A stretch of 64,000 nt of DNA from JAEINY01 sp942490535. Lineage in GTDB: Bacteria > Bacteroidota > Bacteroidia > Bacteroidales > Marinilabiliaceae. Where the stretch lies: contig CALNXQ010000004.1 in assembly GCA_942490535.1 (NCBI GenBank), positions 806,001 through 870,000 of the forward strand, given 5' to 3'. Positions 1 to 9,648 of this stretch are shown here, in pieces; positions within the stretch are counted from its first letter, which is position 1, and the number at the start of each line of letters is the position of its first letter. Below the pieces are notes generated by a model that searched no databases, had not been told where the DNA came from, and saw nothing but the letters and a program-made list of their open reading frames with translations. The position numbers and the translations under genes are program-made.

Positions 1-187
1 ACGACACTGACTTTCAACTTATCCATAAATCTTACAATTAACATTCTTAAACAGACTGAAATATCTGTACAAAATACAACACACAATGTTGATTTGTTAT
101 TTTTTTAACTTTTTTGACTCTTTTTGTTATTTCTCCTTTTTTATAAACAAAAAGAATCTAATTTTGCGCCTTCTTTAAAAGCAGACT
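1..187 (+). promoter_or_regulatory. AT-rich leader of the YitT gene with a -7 box
   Basis: No gene is visible. A TAATTTTG sequence at 159-166 matches the Bacteroidota -7 consensus TANNTTTG and lies 22 bases before the start codon of the next gene. I see no good -33 TTTG at the usual spacing, so the promoter is only half supported. Confidence 0.45.
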
Positions 188-1093
188 ATGAAAACGACCA
201 ATCAAATTTACGGAAAAAACATCAAACGCATTGTCTTTGATTACTTGCTCATAGTAGTGGGAGCATTTATTTTAGCAGCAGGATTCGTACTATTTATAAA
301 TCCTTATAATATTGTACCAGGTGGGGTATATGGTATTGGAATTGTTACACACCATTTGTTTCCGGCCATAGGAGTTGGTACAGTGGGTATAATTCTAAAC
401 ATCCCCTTAACTCTCTTGGGAATTAAAGTATTAGGACCAAATTTTGGCTTTAAAACAGTTCTCGGAATGGTCTTAACGACTGTATTCATGGACTTTGTTT
501 TGACTCCCATAATTGGTGAAAGTGACCCATTAGGACTACAGAATGACCTCCTTTTATCTTCCGTGTTTGGAGGCATTATCATCGGATTTGGGCTAGGATT
601 AATTTTCAAAGCAAAAGCTACCTCTGGAGGTTCGGATATTATTGCCATGATTGGTAACAAATACACAAAAATTTCAGTGGGTCAGTTCCTGGTGATTGTG
701 GACTCTATTATCGTTTTGTTGGGTTTGATTGTATTCAAAGACTGGAAAATCCCACTTTATTCATGGATCGTTATTTTTGTAACCGGAAAAGTGATTGATA
801 TTACACTGGATGGAATTAACTATGAGCGCGCTCTGATCATTGTATCTGATAAGCACGAAGAAATTAAAGATCGCATTTTAAATAGCATCAATCGAGGTGG
901 CACCTATTTAAGCGGCGAAGGGATGTATAGCGGAGAACAAAAACGTATCATTTTCACAGTTATTACACGACGTGAATTGTCTACACTAGAAGCGATGATA
1001 AGTCAAATTGATCCGGATGCTTTTCTGACCATTATGGATACCCATGAAATTTTGGGTCAAGGCTTTAAATCATTGAAAGAAAAAATTAACTAG
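188..1093 (+). CDS. YitT family membrane protein (DUF161 + DUF2179)
   Basis: A 301-residue protein with about five or six hydrophobic helices in residues 18-215, glycine-rich in the first pairs as in the YitT/DUF161 family, followed by a soluble C-terminal domain (about 219-290) of the DUF2179 type. The order membrane module then DUF2179 and the length are those of the family. It acts in the inner membrane; its substrate is not established, and transport is an inference from topology. It stands alone, with its own -7 box upstream and a strong hairpin terminator downstream. The start has an ATG with an A-rich leader and begins just before the first hydrophobic stretch. Confidence 0.9.
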   Translation: MKTTNQIYGKNIKRIVFDYLLIVVGAFILAAGFVLFINPYNIVPGGVYGIGIVTHHLFPAIGVGTVGIILNIPLTLLGIKVLGPNFGFKTVLGMVLTTVFMDFVLTPIIGESDPLGLQNDLLLSSVFGGIIIGFGLGLIFKAKATSGGSDIIAMIGNKYTKISVGQFLVIVDSIIVLLGLIVFKDWKIPLYSWIVIFVTGKVIDITLDGINYERALIIVSDKHEEIKDRILNSINRGGTYLSGEGMYSGEQKRIIFTVITRRELSTLEAMISQIDPDAFLTIMDTHEILGQGFKSLKEKIN

Positions 1094-1128
1094 AGAATAA
1101 GTCCCGTACTCTTAATATCAGTAGTAAT

Positions 1129-1165
1129 AAGGCTTGACGAATATACCCGTCAAGCCTTTTTCTTT
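1129..1165 (+). terminator. Rho-independent terminator after the YitT gene
   Basis: An 11-bp perfect stem (AAGGCTTGACG / CGTCAAGCCTT) with an 8-base loop is followed by a T-rich run. It lies 36 bases after the YitT stop and before the next plus-strand gene. Confidence 0.85.
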
Positions 1166-1207
1166 ACCTCCGAACCTACTACCTTTACAAGCAAACCGAC
1201 ATATCAT

Positions 1208-2542
1208 ATGAAAAGGATTGCTTTAATCGCCTTGACCCTTCAACTTTTTAGCTTTAATCCTCTTTTTGCTCAAAGAGATTCTACCTATCGCAAGGAGGGC
1301 TTTACCTTTGGTTTGCTCCCGGCAATTTCATTCGATGCTGATCTGGGGTTCCAATACGGTGGGTTGGTCAATTTATATTGGTACGGCGATGGCTCTGATT
1401 ATCCAAATTATGAACACTCTTTATACATGGAAGCATCCCAATATACCGGTGGTTCCACGTTGCTTCGATTGTATTATGACTCTCCCAAAGTTACCGGGAA
1501 GATCAGAACGACCGCAGACATCACCTGGTTTCGCGATTTAGCAATGGATTTTTATGGATTTAACGGCTACCAGACCCAATACAATGCCACATGGGAAGAT
1601 GAGCAGACAGAAGACTATGTCTCCCGGGTGTTTTATCGTCACCACCGGGAGATGTTCAGAATATTAACAAATTTCAAAGGTCCTATTGGGCAAAGCTCCA
1701 CCTTTAAATGGATGGGGGGTTTGGTATTTTTTGATTTTAATATTCACTCCGTGGATATTAATCGGCTCAACAAACGTAAAGATGATAAAGATAAATTACC
1801 GGATATAGATGGTTTATATGACAAGTATGTGGAGTGGTCGATTATTTCAGCTAAGGAAAAGAATGGCGGACGACAGGCTTATCTCAAAGCAGGTTTGTCC
1901 TATGATACGCGTGATCGTGAGGTAAATGCCTCCAAAGGAATCTGGACGGAGTTGTTTCTGACACACACGCCCACCTTCTTTTCCAGTCATAAACAGCAAT
2001 TCACACGTTTAACACTTTTTCACCGGCAATATTTTTCCTTAACACCAAAACGTAATCTCATTTTTGCCTATCGCCTGGGATGGCAACATAAATTATCAGG
2101 ACACATTCCTTTCTACTTATTACCACACATGGCCTCCAGCGTATTAACATCAGCCACTTCACAAGGACTTGGAGGTTCAAAGTCCTTACGTGGAATCAAT
2201 CGCAACCGGGTTGTGGGCGATGGTTTTGTGTTAAGTAACATGGAACTGCGATGGAAAATGTGGCGGACAAAACTATTTAAGCAAGATTTCTACCTGGCTT
2301 CCATCTATTTTGCCGACATGGGGCTAATCACCCAGAATCATTCCATATCAACAGAAAACGTTCCGGCGGACATTTATTATAACTATTTTAAAAACGGGAA
2401 GGACAAACCTCACTGGAGTTTTGGGTTGGGCTTGAAAGCCGCATTAAACGAAAATTTTGTTCTATCAACTGATTATGGAATTGCAATTGATAATCAGGAT
2501 GGAACCTCAGGACTCTATATATCACTCAACTACCTTTTTTAA
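1208..2542 (+). CDS. Omp85/BamA-type outer-membrane beta-barrel protein without POTRA domains
   Basis: The 444-residue product starts with a signal peptide (about 1-22, ending LFAQ) and ends in aromatic Phe after alternating hydrophobic residues (SLNYLF), as in outer-membrane barrels. A GGSKSLRG sequence near residue 321-328 corresponds to the conserved (V/I/L)RG motif of the loop-6 region in the bacterial surface antigen (D15) family. The length fits a 16-strand barrel alone; there is no room for POTRA domains, so it is not BamA itself. Such small Omp85 relatives in Bacteroidota have no firmly assigned role; patatin-type or lipid-linked functions are possible. It is transcribed alone and converges on the DUF819 gene. 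Confidence 0.85.
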   Translation: MKRIALIALTLQLFSFNPLFAQRDSTYRKEGFTFGLLPAISFDADLGFQYGGLVNLYWYGDGSDYPNYEHSLYMEASQYTGGSTLLRLYYDSPKVTGKIRTTADITWFRDLAMDFYGFNGYQTQYNATWEDEQTEDYVSRVFYRHHREMFRILTNFKGPIGQSSTFKWMGGLVFFDFNIHSVDINRLNKRKDDKDKLPDIDGLYDKYVEWSIISAKEKNGGRQAYLKAGLSYDTRDREVNASKGIWTELFLTHTPTFFSSHKQQFTRLTLFHRQYFSLTPKRNLIFAYRLGWQHKLSGHIPFYLLPHMASSVLTSATSQGLGGSKSLRGINRNRVVGDGFVLSNMELRWKMWRTKLFKQDFYLASIYFADMGLITQNHSISTENVPADIYYNYFKNGKDKPHWSFGLGLKAALNENFVLSTDYGIAIDNQDGTSGLYISLNYLF

Positions 2543-2551
2543 ACATGTATC

Positions 2552-3697
2552 TTAAAACATAGCCAGTAGCATGGCAATCAAATAACCCAGGTAATTACCG
2601 ATGGCATATCCAATCAATCCAATGGTCAAGCCAGGAAAGATTACTTCCCGGTTATTGAGTGAACCTGCCACCACCGGCACAAACGGAGGACTGCAAATAA
2701 GTGCAGTAGAGGTGATAATGGCAATATCTGCATCAATACTTTTCATTTTCGCCAATAGAATGTGAAGGAATAGACTTGAAAATACAACAAAGGTAATATA
2801 GCCAAATATCAATGGATTGACATTTGACAAACCCCTAATATCAACCTTAGAGGCCACCACAATACTAAAAATAAGTATGAGATACATGCCTACATCAAAA
2901 GATCCTTCTACTTGATTAACTGTTTTAAACGAGGAACCAATAATCCCTAACCCCGTAATAACAAAGATAAACACGACCATTTTCAATGATTCAGGCAGCA
3001 TTAGCATCAGAACACCTCCAATACCAACAATACCAACGGAATATCCCAGATTAATTAACACACCTTTAAAACGCCCTTTATCCTTCCAAAATTGCTTAAG
3101 CTCATTGGCATTCAGCGCCTCATGTTCATGAAAAACAGACTTTTCAAAAGCTGGTAAAAACAAGCGAAAGAACTGTTGTCCTACACCCATTAACAAAAAT
3201 AAATACACCGCTCCAACGGCCATGTCATAAGAATGAACCGCCAAGTATATTTTTTCATCCACATCCAGAATGAGTTTTAATGATGCCAGGTTTGGCGTAC
3301 CTCCGCTATATACCCCAACCAGCAGTCCACCGATCTTATCAAAACCAGCTATTTGAGGCCCTCCAAAAATAAAAAAACCAGTTACAACGCTCCCCACTAC
3401 AGCCAACAATGCAAACAATAAAGAATACAAAGGTTTAACCGCCAGTTTTCCCCAGGATTTCACATCTGATGAGAACAGCATTAACGGAATGGCTAAGGGA
3501 ATAACAATGGACATTATTATTTCCTGCAAATTGGCATACAACTCGCTGGACACGCCTAACTGACCAAGTATAAGCCCCAATAAATAGGCCCAAACCACTG
3601 ATCCAATTCGACTTAAAAACTGAAACCTACTGCACAAATACAGCAATAACAGTGGTGCAAACAGATACACCACGGTTAGTATTAAACTATTCAACAT
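2552..3697 (-). CDS. DUF819 family integral membrane protein
   Basis: A 381-residue, strongly hydrophobic protein with about ten to eleven predicted membrane helices, repeated Gly/Pro-rich helices (for example GVYSGGTPNLASLK near residue 130) and a single longer cytosolic loop around residues 185-215. This pattern matches the DUF819 family, which resembles secondary carriers; no substrate is known to me. It is the last of three minus-strand genes, 37 bases after the PBP4-type gene, so it may be co-transcribed with it. The link to peptidoglycan work is only positional. Confidence 0.85.
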   Translation of the reverse strand: MLNSLILTVVYLFAPLLLLYLCSRFQFLSRIGSVVWAYLLGLILGQLGVSSELYANLQEIIMSIVIPLAIPLMLFSSDVKSWGKLAVKPLYSLLFALLAVVGSVVTGFFIFGGPQIAGFDKIGGLLVGVYSGGTPNLASLKLILDVDEKIYLAVHSYDMAVGAVYLFLLMGVGQQFFRLFLPAFEKSVFHEHEALNANELKQFWKDKGRFKGVLINLGYSVGIVGIGGVLMLMLPESLKMVVFIFVITGLGIIGSSFKTVNQVEGSFDVGMYLILIFSIVVASKVDIRGLSNVNPLIFGYITFVVFSSLFLHILLAKMKSIDADIAIITSTALICSPPFVPVVAGSLNNREVIFPGLTIGLIGYAIGNYLGYLIAMLLAMF

Positions 3698-3734
3698 CCT
3701 ACCCTAAACTAGGGTACAAACCTACTTATTTCAG

Positions 3735-5177
3735 TTAATTATTCCTAACAAGATCTGTAACAAGATCCTCTATCTCAGTACGAACAACATCAAACGATTC
3801 CGTAAAATGATTGACCATCACACAGAACGCAAATTGCTCTCCACTGGCAGCGGTAAAATAACCTGCATATCCTAATACTCCGTTCATCGATCCACTCTTT
3901 CCGATAACAGCTCCTTTCATCCCATTTTCCTTCCAAATACCTCTCAAAGTACCATCTATTCCACCTATTGACAGTGTTTGCTTAAATACCTCCACCTGTT
4001 CTGAGTGATACATATACATCAAGGTTTCTACCAGATCCTTGCAACTGCATGCATTAAACGGGGACAAGCCAGAACCATCGTAAAATGTACCTGAAAAGTC
4101 ATTTATATTTTCACTCCAAAAACGATTTAAAGCCAAACACCCAGAATCCCAGCTCCCCTCTTTTTCCCGTACCTTTCCCAGCTCCATCAAGAGGTGGTCG
4201 GCGAACAGATTCATACTTTTTTTATTAATGACCGCAATAATGTCTGAGAGTTTTGGTGATTGATGCATTGCAACCAAATTCATCGCATCAGACACAACAG
4301 GTTTCTCCGAAAATTTAACCGTTCCATCGATGCGGATGCCTTTATTCTGCAAATAGGTCTTAAGTTCTGCGCCAAACACCCTACCAGGATATGGAACTGC
4401 GCCTTTAATGTTGAATGCCTCGCGACCAGCCGGAATACTTCCTTGTACCGTCCAATTTTCCTGTCCTGCCACCCCATATATATATGCACTGTCCTTATTG
4501 TTAGAGCTCGCTAACACTTCACAGTTAAAACTTACTTTAACGTCCGGTAGACATGTCACAACCTGACAAGGAGCTCCAATTTTTGAAGGGGATTTAAGTG
4601 TAAGAACGAAAGTGTTTTCTTTATAGGTTAATGCATTGGGAACGGCTCCATAATAATTAGCCATATCCTCCCAATTTCGCTTGGATGGATAGCCAGGTCC
4701 CACCAAATAAGTTTGATCAATAAGGATATCTCCATTCAACTCATTCAATCCTCTTTTCTTTATTCCTTGATAGATAGCCTCAAAAAAAGTCTCAATCTTA
4801 GCGCTGGGAAAACGCTTCGATCCAAGTGTGGGATCGCCTCCCCCCTGGAGGTATAGATGATGCTTGCCACCTTCAGCTTCAGACAACACATAAGCCTTCG
4901 TTTCAAATGTATAACCTTCACCTAAAATTTCGAGACTTGCGCCCGTTGTAAATAACTTGGTCAACGAAGCCGGCGTCATCCTTTTGTTCTCATCTTTACT
5001 GAGAACCACATTCCCAGTGCCCAATTCAACCACATAGGCGCCAATGGTGCCATGTTTCGAAAATTCATTTATTAGGGGCGCTTCATATTGGAGTTTGGAA
5101 GTTTTTGTATCATGATTTACTCCACATGAAGTTGAAACTACTAGTATTAAAACCAGAAAATACCAATAACACCTCAT
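3735..5177 (-). CDS. dacB: D-alanyl-D-alanine carboxypeptidase/endopeptidase, PBP4 (DacB) type, lipoprotein
   Basis: This 480-residue peptidase S13 protein trims or cleaves peptidoglycan cross-links in the periplasm. The three penicillin-binding motifs are present: SLTK with Ser71 as nucleophile, SMN near residue 319, and KSG near residue 425. Residues 1-18 end in STSC, a lipobox-like sequence with Cys18, so it is probably membrane-anchored. The wide gap between the first and second motif holds the extra domains characteristic of DacB. Its start codon overlaps the stop of the upstream DUF6340 lipoprotein gene by four bases (ATGA), which indicates translational coupling. Confidence 0.93.
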   Translation of the reverse strand: MRCYWYFLVLILVVSTSCGVNHDTKTSKLQYEAPLINEFSKHGTIGAYVVELGTGNVVLSKDENKRMTPASLTKLFTTGASLEILGEGYTFETKAYVLSEAEGGKHHLYLQGGGDPTLGSKRFPSAKIETFFEAIYQGIKKRGLNELNGDILIDQTYLVGPGYPSKRNWEDMANYYGAVPNALTYKENTFVLTLKSPSKIGAPCQVVTCLPDVKVSFNCEVLASSNNKDSAYIYGVAGQENWTVQGSIPAGREAFNIKGAVPYPGRVFGAELKTYLQNKGIRIDGTVKFSEKPVVSDAMNLVAMHQSPKLSDIIAVINKKSMNLFADHLLMELGKVREKEGSWDSGCLALNRFWSENINDFSGTFYDGSGLSPFNACSCKDLVETLMYMYHSEQVEVFKQTLSIGGIDGTLRGIWKENGMKGAVIGKSGSMNGVLGYAGYFTAASGEQFAFCVMVNHFTESFDVVRTEIEDLVTDLVRNN

Positions 5178-6226
5178 TGCTCAGCTCCCCCTATTTGTTT
5201 CGTCAACTTCCGATACTCTCTCTTTCGAACTGACAGGTCCTGATAATATATTGTTGCCTCTTGTATTTCTGCCCGATACAAACTATTATTCATTTTCGAA
5301 TAAATTTCATAACTATTATAGGCCCATTTTGCAGCCGACTCAAAATCTCCTTTTTGTTCAAATGAGAAAGCAATATTATGAGCCGCTCGGGCTTGATCAA
5401 TCGGCTTGCCATTTTCATAAATAAAACCCCACAGCTTTTCGGCCTCCTCCCAATCTTTGGCGTTGATCCAATCGGTCGCACTCAAAAAGTAGGCATTCCC
5501 TGAAGTATACAATTTACGTTTCGCATTTTCCCAGTACGGTGCAATATTATCGGCGAACTTCCACCCCATATAATCTGCCAAATTAAGGGTTCCCTCCTTT
5601 ATTCCCGGAAAAGTTTGTAATGAATTTTGTGTTGATGCACCAAATCCATCCCAATACAAGGTATCAGTTTGAATTTTTTCATATATAACCTGTTCATGCA
5701 CCGCATCATAGAGTTGCCAATACGTCACCCCACTGATGTCCAGTGTCGAATAATATTCAGAATAACCGACTTCTTCCACCTTTACAAAACTTTTATGCGA
5801 ATAGGCCCCAATAGCCAGAACCGCCTGCGCATTGTGTCTTTCACATATCTCATGCACTTGCTGCTTGCTCAATGGATTTAATGGTTTACCCAAAAATTCC
5901 TTATTATAGTTGGTAGTATCCACATAGACGGTATCAAAGAATTTCCTCATGAGCAATTCGTTGGACAAACTATTTAATATAGTATCCGGAAATTCATCTA
6001 CCATAATGGAGTCAAAGACCAATAAAGTACCCCCCAGTAAAGCCACATGAATGGAAGTATCCCGAAAAGGATAACTATTATTTACCAATACAATGGATGC
6101 AATATCTGGCGGAACAGAATATTGAGCTGGCTTAAGAACTTCAATTTCAACAATTTTATAATTGGAGACGCATGCTGTCATAAATAGAACTGCCAAAAAC
6201 ACTAATAATGACTTGAATATGTTCAT
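5174..6226 (-). CDS. DUF6340-like lipoprotein, TPR-like C-terminus
   Basis: A 350-residue secreted lipoprotein. The N-terminus is a signal sequence with a lipobox ending at Cys19 (MTACVSNYK). The middle (about 40-230) resembles the Bacteroidota family annotated as DUF6340, and the C-terminal 110 residues contain helical repeats of TPR character, with WINAKDWEEAEKLW followed by IDQARAAHNIAFSFEQKGDF. Function is unknown. It is the first gene of a coupled pair with the PBP4-type peptidase, overlapping by four bases, so a role in the cell envelope is a reasonable inference. Confidence 0.75.
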   Translation of the reverse strand: MNIFKSLLVFLAVLFMTACVSNYKIVEIEVLKPAQYSVPPDIASIVLVNNSYPFRDTSIHVALLGGTLLVFDSIMVDEFPDTILNSLSNELLMRKFFDTVYVDTTNYNKEFLGKPLNPLSKQQVHEICERHNAQAVLAIGAYSHKSFVKVEEVGYSEYYSTLDISGVTYWQLYDAVHEQVIYEKIQTDTLYWDGFGASTQNSLQTFPGIKEGTLNLADYMGWKFADNIAPYWENAKRKLYTSGNAYFLSATDWINAKDWEEAEKLWGFIYENGKPIDQARAAHNIAFSFEQKGDFESAAKWAYNSYEIYSKMNNSLYRAEIQEATIYYQDLSVRKREYRKLTKQIGGAEQ

Positions 6227-6311
6227 TGATATTGTATTAGAAGGAATAAATAGGCGATCTATTCACCTTTCTATATTTATAAATTATAGATACATCTCAA
6301 ATTAAAAAATG

Positions 6312-7478
6312 CTAATTCAAGGCGGCCATCAAAATGTGAGACACATCCTCTTTTTGAAGTTTTCTAAACATGCCAATAGGTCCAAATTTACATGCCCCTT
6401 CGGCCATTGTCTCAATTTTATCACCAGCAATATCAACGTCCGCGAGGGTAGCTGGCATGCCCAGTTCATTAAAAAATGTGCGTGTAGCAGCAATGCCTAA
6501 CCTGGCAGCTTGAATGTCATCAGCATGAACAACCTGCCATACATTCCGGGCATATTGAGCTAATTTTGGGGCCGTTTTTTCATCTAAAACATACTCCATC
6601 CATACCGGAAACAAAATAGCTAAACCAGCCCCATGTGTTAAATCATAAATAGCACTTACTTCGTGTTCAATACCATGGGTCGCCCAATCACCAAATTGTT
6701 TGCCCGTTCCGGTAAGCCCATTTAAAGCCAGGCTGGAAGCCCACATCAAATTCGCACGTGCCTCATAATTAGCTGGTTCATTCACCACTAGAGGCCCGTA
6801 CTTAATACATGTTTTAAGAATTCCCTCCGCTATTGCATCCTGCACAAAGGTCCCCTGGTCTAAAGTAAAATATTGCTCAAAAATATGGCTCATTATATCC
6901 ACCGCACCCGCAGCACTTTGCCATTTATTAACGGTGAAGGTATAGGATGGATCCAGAACGGAAAACTTTGGTCTCAGCGAATCATCACCTGTCGCCCTTT
7001 TCTCTGCTGTCTCCTCATTGGATATAACGCAATTCCCATTCATCTCACTTCCGGTTGCAGCCAGTGTCAATATAGATCCCACGGGTAAAGGATTGGTAAT
7101 TTTCGCCTTTCGGATAAAAAAATCCCATGCATCACCTTCATAGGGAACAGCACAAGCGATGGCTTTGATGCAATCAATCACACTTCCTCCACCAATGCCC
7201 AATATAAAATCAACACTGTTTTCACGACACAATTTTACGCCCTCCCGCACACTGTCAATCCTTGGGTTGGGTTGAATTCCGCCTAATTCAATAAAAGGTA
7301 TGTCAGCCTTAGTGAGCAGTTTACAAACCGTATCGTATAATCCATTATTCTTAATCGATCCACCACCATAGGCTAAAAGCACCTTGCTTCCATGTTTTTT
7401 TATTTCCTGTGCAACTTCAAAAACTCTGTTCTTACCAAACAGAATGCGGGTGGAAGCATCATAATTGAAATTTCTCAT
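6312..7478 (-). CDS. Iron-containing alcohol dehydrogenase, YqhD/butanol dehydrogenase type
   Basis: A 388-residue group III alcohol dehydrogenase that reduces aldehydes with NAD(P)H. The nucleotide-binding GGGSVIDCIKAIA sequence lies near residue 94. Metal-site histidines are visible in DIMSHIFEQ and in the HGIEHE...LTHGAG pair. I place the start at the ATG at 7478, giving MRNFNYDAST, the usual family N-terminus; an in-frame ATG 42 bases upstream would add 14 residues with no family counterpart. It stands alone between the DUF6340 gene and fabG. Substrate is not decidable from sequence. Confidence 0.92.
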   Translation of the reverse strand: MRNFNYDASTRILFGKNRVFEVAQEIKKHGSKVLLAYGGGSIKNNGLYDTVCKLLTKADIPFIELGGIQPNPRIDSVREGVKLCRENSVDFILGIGGGSVIDCIKAIACAVPYEGDAWDFFIRKAKITNPLPVGSILTLAATGSEMNGNCVISNEETAEKRATGDDSLRPKFSVLDPSYTFTVNKWQSAAGAVDIMSHIFEQYFTLDQGTFVQDAIAEGILKTCIKYGPLVVNEPANYEARANLMWASSLALNGLTGTGKQFGDWATHGIEHEVSAIYDLTHGAGLAILFPVWMEYVLDEKTAPKLAQYARNVWQVVHADDIQAARLGIAATRTFFNELGMPATLADVDIAGDKIETMAEGACKFGPIGMFRKLQKEDVSHILMAALN

Positions 7479-7558
7479 AGTTGGATATTTTAACTTATCT
7501 TCACAAAAACAATACCACATTTTACTTATCGTAAAAAATTAAAAGTACTAAAAATAAA

Positions 7559-7583
7559 AAAGGGTGGTCAAAAACCACCCTTT
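7559..7583 (-). terminator. Terminator after fabG
   Basis: A nine-base stem (AAGGGTGGT / ACCACCCTT) with a five-base loop (CAAAA) lies 20 bases beyond the fabG stop, with an A run on the plus strand that reads as a U run on the fabG transcript. Confidence 0.8.
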
Positions 7584-7603
7584 TCAATGAAAATATTTTA
7601 AGC

Positions 7604-8350
7604 TTACATATTCATTCCACCACACACATGAATGGTTTGTCCAGTCACATAACTAGATAGGTCAGAACCTAAGAACACACAAATATCGGCTACATCGTCA
7701 GGAGTTCCACCACGTTTCAATGGAATTTTAGATTCCCACTCCGTTTTTACCTCTTCCGGCAACACACCAGTCATTTCGGTTATAATAAAACCAGGTGCAA
7801 TAGCATTGCTACGAATACCACGAGAGCCTAATTCTTTGGCAATGGATTTGGTGAATCCGATCATCCCAGCTTTCGACGCCGCATAGTTTGATTGTCCGGC
7901 ATTACCACTTACACCCACCACGGAGCTCATGTTAATGATCGAACCAGAACGCTGCTTCAACATGGTACGCTGAGCCGCTTTAGTAAAGTTAAATACCGAT
8001 TTCAAGTTGACATTAATAACCGCATCCCACTGATCTTCAGTCATACGCATTAATAACGTATCTTTAGTGATACCGGCATTATTTACTAATATATCGATGC
8101 GACCAAAATCGTTTACAATCTCGTCAACTACTTTTTGAGTATCTTCAAAGTTGCTGGCATCCGAAGCATATCCCTTTGCTTTAATACCAAAAGCTTCCAA
8201 CTCCTTCACAGTAGCTTCCGCTACTTCATTTATAACCAAGTCAGTAAATGCTACATTACAGCCCTGTTTCGCGAAACGAATGGCAATCGACTTTCCAATA
8301 CCTCTGGCGGCACCAGTCACAATAGCAGTTTTTCCTTCCAGTAATTTCAT
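7604..8350 (-). CDS. fabG: 3-oxoacyl-ACP reductase
   Basis: A 248-residue short-chain dehydrogenase that carries out the NADPH-dependent ketoreduction step of fatty acid elongation in the cytosol. It has the TGAARGIG cofactor loop near residue 12, NNAG near 90, the catalytic Ser in NMSSVVG and YAASK near residue 156. The length and the C-terminal YVTGQTIHVCGGMNM are those of FabG. It is monocistronic here, with no acpP or fabF next to it. A leader of some 200 bases separates it from the sirtuin stop. Confidence 0.92.
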   Translation of the reverse strand: MKLLEGKTAIVTGAARGIGKSIAIRFAKQGCNVAFTDLVINEVAEATVKELEAFGIKAKGYASDASNFEDTQKVVDEIVNDFGRIDILVNNAGITKDTLLMRMTEDQWDAVINVNLKSVFNFTKAAQRTMLKQRSGSIINMSSVVGVSGNAGQSNYAASKAGMIGFTKSIAKELGSRGIRSNAIAPGFIITEMTGVLPEEVKTEWESKIPLKRGGTPDDVADICVFLGSDLSSYVTGQTIHVCGGMNM

Positions 8351-8575
8351 AATGTCAATAATTTTATAATTATCAAAACAATCCTGCTGATTATCCCAAA
8401 ATCAACTTTGGAATAAAGCCAACTGTTCGATCTGATTTTAATAAATTGATTGATCTCCTTTAATCGACCTTTCAAACTGAAAGTTCAAAGCGATCTTACA
8501 TTTTTAAATGACGCAACAAAAATAAAACAATTCTCATCTTTTGCACCATCTTTTACTTAAAATAACAATATCGAA

Positions 8576-9331
8576 TCAATCGCGATTTGATTCCAAAACC
8601 TCTTTCAGGCTTGAAAAAAACACCGCAGCTTTCGACGGGATAAACAGGTCTGTAATCTGATTGGTAAAATTGGATGGTTCCGGATTCACTTCAATAATAT
8701 AGGCCCCTTTCCGTTTCGCTTCATATGGCATATTGGCAGCTGGCATAACTTCTCCCAAGGCCCCCACTATTAGCATGACATCGCAAGTACGCGCGGCCTT
8801 CAGACTTTCTTCATAGGCTTGCTCGGGAATTCCCTCGCCAAAAAATACAAAATCAGGTTTGGTCAACGCCCCACATTCCGCGCACATCACTGGCAGATGC
8901 TGTAAATCCAGTTCTGAAACCAATGTACGATGCTGACAAACCGTACATTTCTTCATTTTGGAATTCCCGTGAAACTCAAATACCTTTTTGCTTCCTGCAT
9001 CCTGATGTAAATTATCGATATTTTGCGTGATCACTCCATTTAATTTGTTCCTTTTTTCCAGTTCAGCCAAAAAATAATGGGCCATATTGGGTGTAGCCTT
9101 ATTAAAATGAGAATAAAATATTTCGCGGATCACCAACCAGGATTCTTTCGGATGCCGATAAAAAAAATCTAATTCCAAGGATCGGGGATCGTACTTATTC
9201 CATATTCCGTTTTTACCCCTGAAAGGCGGTATACCACTTTCTACTGAGATCCCAGCTCCTGTAAATGCCACAATATGATTGGCCTGTTCAATTCTTTTTA
9301 ACGCTTGTTTAATTATTTGACTATCGATCAT
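8576..9331 (-). CDS. cobB: NAD-dependent protein deacylase, sirtuin (Sir2/CobB) family
   Basis: A 251-residue sirtuin that removes acyl groups from lysines using NAD. It shows GAGISVESGIPPFRG, the TQNIDNLH sequence, the catalytic His in EFHGN, and a zinc site with two CxxC pairs (CTVC and CAEC). I start it at the ATG at 9331 (MIDSQIIKQ), which matches the family length; an in-frame upstream ATG would add 15 residues with no family match. It lacks an N-terminal extension. The gene is alone on the minus strand. Confidence 0.9.
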   Translation of the reverse strand: MIDSQIIKQALKRIEQANHIVAFTGAGISVESGIPPFRGKNGIWNKYDPRSLELDFFYRHPKESWLVIREIFYSHFNKATPNMAHYFLAELEKRNKLNGVITQNIDNLHQDAGSKKVFEFHGNSKMKKCTVCQHRTLVSELDLQHLPVMCAECGALTKPDFVFFGEGIPEQAYEESLKAARTCDVMLIVGALGEVMPAANMPYEAKRKGAYIIEVNPEPSNFTNQITDLFIPSKAAVFFSSLKEVLESNRD

Positions 9332-9426
9332 TTGCAATAAATAAAGAAATTCCATCACAAAATTAGCACTTTGCATATCATCTGCCCCTTATTATTGCTA
9401 AAAAATATGCACTGCGCATATGCACG

Positions 9427-9457
9427 TAATGGTTATTTTTCTATATTTGAACCATTA
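9427..9457 (+). promoter_or_regulatory. Candidate promoter -7 box inside a perfect inverted repeat
   Basis: TATATTTG at 9442-9449 matches TANNTTTG. It is flanked by a perfect eight-base inverted repeat, TAATGGTT at 9427-9434 and AACCATTA at 9450-9457. The repeat could be an operator or an RNA hairpin. I see no clear -33 element. Confidence 0.4.
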
Positions 9458-9521
9458 GGATCTTTAAAAATGGTATTGAGCGAATCAATAATATTAAGTT
9501 AGCAGCGTTGTAATAAAAGTA

Positions 9522-9561
9522 AAAACCACTCTTGATCCATTATGCGGATAAAAGTGGTTTT
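9522..9561. other. Stable hairpin inside the candidate small RNA
   Basis: Arms AAAACCACT (9522-9530) and AGTGGTTTT (9553-9561) are perfectly complementary with a 22-base loop. It could be an older terminator or part of a structured transcript. Confidence 0.5.
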
Positions 9562-9595
9562 AAAAACGGAATTTCTAACAATTCACATACATCTT

Positions 9596-9630
9596 AAAAG
9601 CCAAAGCACAAACGTGTGTTTTGGCTTTTT
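9596..9630. terminator. Bidirectional terminator after sucD
   Basis: The arms AAAAGCCAAAGCACA and TGTGTTTTGGCTTTT, with a four-base loop, form a long stem with one mismatch. On the plus strand it is followed by T runs; on the minus strand it lies 19 bases beyond the sucD stop. Confidence 0.85.
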
Positions 9631-9648
9631 GCTTTTTCACTTCTGATA

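Larger units (their letters stand above)
9332..9648. other. 317-base gap with candidate small RNA signals
   Basis: The gap between the sirtuin start and the sucD stop holds a plus-strand -7 box, an internal hairpin and a terminator, listed separately. No family-recognisable protein gene is present; the longest sensible plus-strand frame after the -7 box is an 11-codon ATG..TAG stretch beginning near 9470. Confidence 0.6.
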
